The translations under genes and the position numbers were made by a program. Of a DNA stretch of 64,000 nt, positions 60,757 to 64,000 are shown in pieces. Source of the stretch: an uncultured Lachnospiraceae bacterium (GTDB taxonomy: Bacteria; Bacillota; Clostridia; Lachnospirales; Lachnospiraceae); the NCBI GenBank assembly GCA_947631685.1, contig CANRMI010000003.1, positions 62,001-126,000 on the forward strand, given 5' to 3'. Below the pieces are notes generated by a model. The model was not told the origin of the DNA, searched no databases, and worked only from the letters and a program-made list of their open reading frames with translations. Numbering within the stretch: position 1 is the stretch's first letter; each line of letters starts with the position of its first letter.

Positions 60757-60840
60757 TGCTGGTGGCCGGACTTGAACCGGCACGGTGTTGCCACCGAGGG
60801 ATTTTAAGTCCCTTGCGTCTGCCTATTCCGCCACACCAGC
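60757..60840 (-). tRNA. tRNA-Leu (UAA)
   Basis: Acceptor arms GCTGGTG/CACCAGC, long variable arm (CGGTGGCAACACCG), T-arm GGTTCAAGTCC and anticodon stem AGGGA/TCCCT with loop CTTAAAA, giving anticodon TAA. CCA is not encoded. It lies four bases after tRNA-Tyr. Confidence 0.95.
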
Positions 60841-60843
60841 GGA

Positions 60844-60925
60844 TGGATGGAGGTGGATTCGAACCACCGAAGCAAGATGCAGCAGATTTACAGTCTGTCC
60901 CCTTTGGCCACTCGGGAATCCATCC
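60844..60925 (-). tRNA. tRNA-Tyr (GUA)
   Basis: Acceptor arms GGATGGA/TCCATCC, anticodon stem CAGA/TCTG with loop CTGTAAA (anticodon GTA), a long variable arm as usual for bacterial tRNA-Tyr, and T-loop GGTTCGAATCC. CCA is not encoded. Confidence 0.95.
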
Positions 60926-60951
60926 ATACAGGTCTGCCCTGACAATGAAAG

Positions 60952-60980
60952 ATTGTAACACAGCCCCTTTTAAAATGCAA
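60952..60980 (-). promoter_or_regulatory. tRNA operon promoter
   Basis: TTGCAT (plus 60975-60980) and TACAAT (60952-60957) on the minus strand, 17 bases apart, overlapping the end of the GH13 gene. Confidence 0.55.
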
Positions 60981-63099
60981 GATTTTTATCCGTTTCTTCT
61001 GCCTTTTCATAACGCAGGAGCGTCGCTGAAAAACGGGGCAGCTTCATGGTGATCTTGCCTGAGACCACCGGCACCTCTTCCCGGTCAGTACTGTATCCGG
61101 CGTCGTGGGACTGGAAGATCTGCGTAAGCACCGCTTCCTTGGGAATCCCCGTCTCCCAGACACTCACCCGTTTCTCAATTTCGTAATCGTTGTTGTTAAT
61201 CAGCACAATGGTACGGTATTTCTTGTTAAATCTCCCGTACGCCAGAAAATTGTAATCCTTGTCCAGACTCTTTAAGGAACCGGTACGCAGCTCGGGAGAT
61301 TCTTTATGAATGCGGATGATCTCCTTGTGAAAGGCGATCAGCTCCCGATCCTCCTGTCCCCAGGGATAGGTTCTTCTGTTATCCGGATCGGTAAAGCCGC
61401 AGACGCCGGCTTCATCCCCATAATAGACCGCCGGAGCTCCCGGCCAGGTCATCTGGATCACCACCCCTTCCCTGAAGACCGCCGGATTATTTCCCTCATT
61501 CGCGGCCTGTGGGCCCAGCGTATTGGTACGTCCCACCTTGTGGCTGGTCCGTGTCATAAAACGGGAGTGGTCATGATTGGAGAGCTGGTTCATGGCTATC
61601 TGCTGGCTGGGCATGGAAAAACTGGAACCATGGTGCGTCATCGCGCCCCAAAAGCTGTCCGCGTTTCCTAACAGGTCGCCTCTAAAGTCGTCGCTGTGCT
61701 TTTCCATGCCTGTCAAGAACCAGGTTACCGGCTCCATAAAGGCGTCATAGTTCATGACGGAGTCCCATTCCTTTCCCTGAAGCCAGTCCCTGGTATCTCC
61801 GTAATGTTCCGCCAGTATAATGGCTTCCGGATTGGCCCGCTTTACCGCTTTTCTGAACTCTTTCCAGAAGAAATGGTTATATTCCGGGGAAAATCCCAGA
61901 TCCGCCGCCACATCCAGCCTCCAGCCGTCCACATTGTAGGGCGGGGACACCCATTTTGCCGCGATATGCATCACATAGTCAAAAAGCGCTTTGGAACCCT
62001 CGTAATTCAGCTTTGGCAGGGTATCGTGTCCCCACCAGCCGTCATACGTAGGATTGTAGGGCCAGCGGTTTTTGTCATGGAACAGAAAATAACTGCTGTA
62101 AGGGCTGCTCTCGGAAATGAACGCCCCCTTTTCATAGCCCGGGGCATTCTCATAAATGCGCTCCCTGTCCATCCATTTATTGAAGGAGCCGCAGTGATTG
62201 AACACGCCGTCCAGGATTACCCGAATCCCCCTCTTATGGGCCTCCGCCACCACCTTGGCAAAAAGTTCGTTGCTGGCTTCCAGATTGGCCTTGTTGGTAA
62301 CCCGGTTGATGTACTTTGTGGCGAAACGGTTCTCCCTCTGTCCCGGCTCCAGCAGTTCTCCGGCTTCGTTTACGATCTTTCCGATGTGCGGATCGATATA
62401 ATCGTAATCCTGAATGTCATATTTATGATTGGACGGAGAAACAAAGAGCGGGTTAAAATAAATGACCTCGACTCCCAGATCCTCCAGATAATCCAGCTTA
62501 TCCAGTACGCCCTGCAGATCCCCGCCATAAAATTCCCTGACGCCCATTTGAGCCGGATAGCGGTTCCAGTCCTCCACATGGGTAACCTGTTCGTTAATAT
62601 AGCTGTACTCGCGGTTTTCCACGTCGTTGGTCTTATCTCCGTTGAAGAACCGGTCCACATAAATCTGGTACATGACCGCGCCCTTGGCCCACGCCGGCGT
62701 CTTAAAACCGGGGATCACCACAAAATCATAGTAGGGATTCGCTTCCTGGTACAATCCCCTGACATCATAAAAGCCCTTGATCTTTCCTACGTTGATCTCG
62801 AAATGATAAGAAATCTTTTCATTGTCCAACTGATAGGTGATCGCGTAATAGTCAAAAAGCGTATCCGAGCTTTCCTTTAACATGAGCAGGCGTTCATCCC
62901 CGCAGATCAAAAACACTCTGTCAATATTGTTGACGGCGGTCCGGAAGCGAATGGTGATCTCCTCATATGGGTTAGGCTCTGCCGGGATCACATAGTCCTC
63001 CGTGGTATCACTGAAAAGTGCTCTTCTGTTCAGTACGGGACGCATGGAAGCAATATACATCTGATTATGTTCCGCACTCTTCAAAAAATTAAATTCCAT
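60970..63099 (-). CDS. Glycoside hydrolase family 13 (neopullulanase/cyclomaltodextrinase-like)
   Basis: About 709 residues hold an N-terminal beta-sandwich (to about 125), the GH13 barrel and a C-terminal beta domain. 'WAKGAVMYQIYVDRFFNGD' starts the barrel; 'VILDGVFNHCG' is region I, nucleophile Asp near 395 in 'GWRLDVAAD' region II, acid/base Glu near 428 in 'IILAEHYGD' region III, and 'QLSNHDHSR' region IV. The N-terminal domain suggests action on cyclodextrins, pullulan or short malto-oligosaccharides. No signal peptide, so intracellular. ATG 63099 is nine bases past AAGGA; TTG 63108 is too close to it. Confidence 0.9.
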   Translation of the reverse strand: MEFNFLKSAEHNQMYIASMRPVLNRRALFSDTTEDYVIPAEPNPYEEITIRFRTAVNNIDRVFLICGDERLLMLKESSDTLFDYYAITYQLDNEKISYHFEINVGKIKGFYDVRGLYQEANPYYDFVVIPGFKTPAWAKGAVMYQIYVDRFFNGDKTNDVENREYSYINEQVTHVEDWNRYPAQMGVREFYGGDLQGVLDKLDYLEDLGVEVIYFNPLFVSPSNHKYDIQDYDYIDPHIGKIVNEAGELLEPGQRENRFATKYINRVTNKANLEASNELFAKVVAEAHKRGIRVILDGVFNHCGSFNKWMDRERIYENAPGYEKGAFISESSPYSSYFLFHDKNRWPYNPTYDGWWGHDTLPKLNYEGSKALFDYVMHIAAKWVSPPYNVDGWRLDVAADLGFSPEYNHFFWKEFRKAVKRANPEAIILAEHYGDTRDWLQGKEWDSVMNYDAFMEPVTWFLTGMEKHSDDFRGDLLGNADSFWGAMTHHGSSFSMPSQQIAMNQLSNHDHSRFMTRTSHKVGRTNTLGPQAANEGNNPAVFREGVVIQMTWPGAPAVYYGDEAGVCGFTDPDNRRTYPWGQEDRELIAFHKEIIRIHKESPELRTGSLKSLDKDYNFLAYGRFNKKYRTIVLINNNDYEIEKRVSVWETGIPKEAVLTQIFQSHDAGYSTDREEVPVVSGKITMKLPRFSATLLRYEKAEETDKNLAF

Positions 63100-63133
63100 A
63101 ATTCCCAATCCTTATATCCGTTGTAATAATTCT

Positions 63134-63162
63134 ATTTTATAATATTCAGACCGCCCACGCAA
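63134..63162 (-). promoter_or_regulatory. Putative GH13 promoter
   Basis: TTGCGT (plus 63157-63162) and TAAAAT (63134-63139) on the minus strand, 17 bases apart. Confidence 0.5.
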
Positions 63163-63207
63163 GCAATTACGGTAAAAAGATATTTGCCGGTTAAAAAAGA
63201 ACAAAGT

Positions 63208-63293
63208 AAAAAAGACAGCTTGCACTGTCTTTTTTAGAGAAGGTATTTCTTCTTAATGGGGTATAGCAAAAAACTATAATGTATTGGGGGGTT
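63208..63293 (-). ncRNA. Candidate small RNA between ftsH and the GH13 gene
   Basis: A consensus promoter (63300-63327) points at an 85-base stretch without an open frame or ribosome-binding site, closed by a near-ideal terminator: AAAAAAGACAG (63208-63218) and CTGTCTTTTTT (63225-63235). The RNA would carry three C-rich single-strand segments (ACCCCCC, ACCCC, CCTTCTC), which could pair with Shine-Dalgarno sequences, and a small TATAG/CTATA hairpin. I match it to no known RNA family. Confidence 0.5.
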
Positions 63294-63299
63294 ACGAGT

Positions 63300-63327
63300 A
63301 TTATAATAACATAGCGCCCCCTGTAAA
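63300..63327 (-). promoter_or_regulatory. Promoter of the candidate small RNA
   Basis: TTTACA (plus 63322-63327) and a perfect TATAAT (63300-63305) on the minus strand with a 16-base spacer. Confidence 0.65.
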
Positions 63328-63394
63328 TCCAGTTCTAAAATTCACAAATATTACAAATTGGCACTGCTATTTTTGGTAAAATTGCACAATGTTT

Positions 63395-64000
63395 CTATGA
63401 GAACAGCGCCGCAAATTCCTCGCCCGTGATCTTTTCCTTTTCCAACAGCAGCTTCGCAGCCCTGTGGAGCACCTCCTCATGGGCCAGAATGATCTCCTTT
63501 GCCTTCGCGTAGCACTCGTCTATAATGGATTTGACTTCTCTGTCGATCTCCCCTGCCACGGCTTCACTGTGGGAGCGGGGATGCGCCAGATCCCGTCCGA
63601 TAAACACTTCGTCCTCATCGTCGTCATAGTTGATGACACCGATATTTTCCGACATGCCGAACCGAGTCACCATCTTGCGGGCCACTTTGGTGGCTTTTTT
63701 AATATCGCTGGAGGCGCCTGTGGTAATATCGTCAAATATCAGCTCTTCCGCGATACGGCCGCCTAAGGACACCATGATGTCCTCCTTCATCTTGCCCTTC
63801 GTCAAAAACATTTCATCCTTTTCCGGCAGAGGCATGGTATATCCTGCCGCCCCTAAACCTGTGGGGATAATGGAAACCGTATATACGGGGCCCACGTGGG
63901 GCAGCACATGGAACAGAATGGCATGCCCGGCCTCGTGATACGCCGTGATCCTCTTTTCTTCATCGGAAATGATCCGGCTCTTTTTCTCGGTACCGATCCC
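63395..64000 (-). CDS. ftsH: ATP-dependent zinc metalloprotease FtsH (5' end outside window)
   Basis: Only the last 201 residues are present; the gene begins beyond base 64000. FtsH is a membrane-anchored AAA+ protease that degrades misfolded and regulatory proteins. The visible part is the protease domain: 'ITAYHEAGHAIL' contains the zinc motif HEAGH, 'GLGAAGYTMPLPEKDEMFLTKGKM' and 'VSLGGRIAEELIFDDITTGASSDIKKAT' are strongly conserved, and the third ligand Asp lies in the latter. The C-terminus is short, ending 'EEFAALFS', without a long acidic tail. Confidence 0.95.
   Translation of the reverse strand, partial: GIGTEKKSRIISDEEKRITAYHEAGHAILFHVLPHVGPVYTVSIIPTGLGAAGYTMPLPEKDEMFLTKGKMKEDIMVSLGGRIAEELIFDDITTGASSDIKKATKVARKMVTRFGMSENIGVINYDDDEDEVFIGRDLAHPRSHSEAVAGEIDREVKSIIDECYAKAKEIILAHEEVLHRAAKLLLEKEKITGEEFAALFS

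Noticed and set aside
1..64000. CRISPR array, rRNA genes, transposases or prophage
   Set aside because: I saw no regularly spaced repeats, no rRNA signature and no transposase, integrase or structural phage genes anywhere in the window.

Overview
The window looks like a chromosomal segment from a gut member of the Lachnospiraceae (Clostridia, Bacillota). The evidence is Gram-positive ribosome-binding sites (AGGAGG-type), LL-diaminopimelate aminotransferase, a FeoA-FeoA-FeoB locus with the Firmicute Cys-rich small membrane protein, a bile salt hydrolase, LacL/LacM beta-galactosidase, MutS2 and YhaN/YhaO-like proteins. No species can be named from sequence alone.

Layout. 1-2286 (minus): B12-dependent methionine synthase activation-like protein (cut by the window edge), a Gfo/Idh/MocA oxidoreductase and a YczE-like membrane protein. 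2498-4912 (plus): luxS-mtnN-dapL, linking detoxification of S-adenosylhomocysteine with lysine/peptidoglycan precursor synthesis. 4976-12270: an accessory block with crcB and a MerR regulator between two near-identical 99-bp repeats, then a TetR-controlled DUF308/MMPL/YhgE-like export operon. 12288-15007 (minus): amino-acid ABC transporter plus GtrA. 15117-17261 (minus): pgi and a membrane protein. 17525-23439 (plus): TSCPD protein, murG, mutS2 and an OmpR-type two-component system. 23489-25729 (minus): a large propeller/solute-binding lipoprotein whose promoter region carries three 11-bp repeats. 25899-29154 (plus): a Cys-rich lipoprotein-like protein with a radical SAM partner, then a MerR-YbjQ-CPBP operon. 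29200-34692 (minus): an AT-rich accessory stretch with an orphan Phd/YefM antitoxin, a small kinase, an immunity-like protein, a DUF5104-like lipoprotein, a GNAT enzyme, a chimeric gene relic, RtcB and a metallophosphatase. 34771-39392 (minus): membrane-bound spermidine-synthase-like protein and the feo iron operon under a palindromic operator. 40359-42362 (minus): 2-isopropylmalate synthase fused to an AraC-type DNA-binding domain. 42482-54250 (minus): lacLM, bile salt hydrolase, YhaN/YhaO-like pair, MATE exporter and a GH5 lipoprotein. 54321-63099: small cytosolic proteins, a giant propeller HD-GYP sensor, a chemoreceptor, two tRNAs and a GH13 enzyme. 63208-64000: a candidate small RNA and the 3' end of ftsH.

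The observations I consider most worth following are the LeuA-AraC fusion, a 17-nt identical leader element (hairpin plus Shine-Dalgarno) in front of three unrelated genes, the Cys-rich protein/radical SAM pair, the candidate small RNA next to ftsH, the MFS/histidine-kinase junction relic, and the repeats flanking crcB-merR. All functional calls come from reading motifs by eye; no database search was run.
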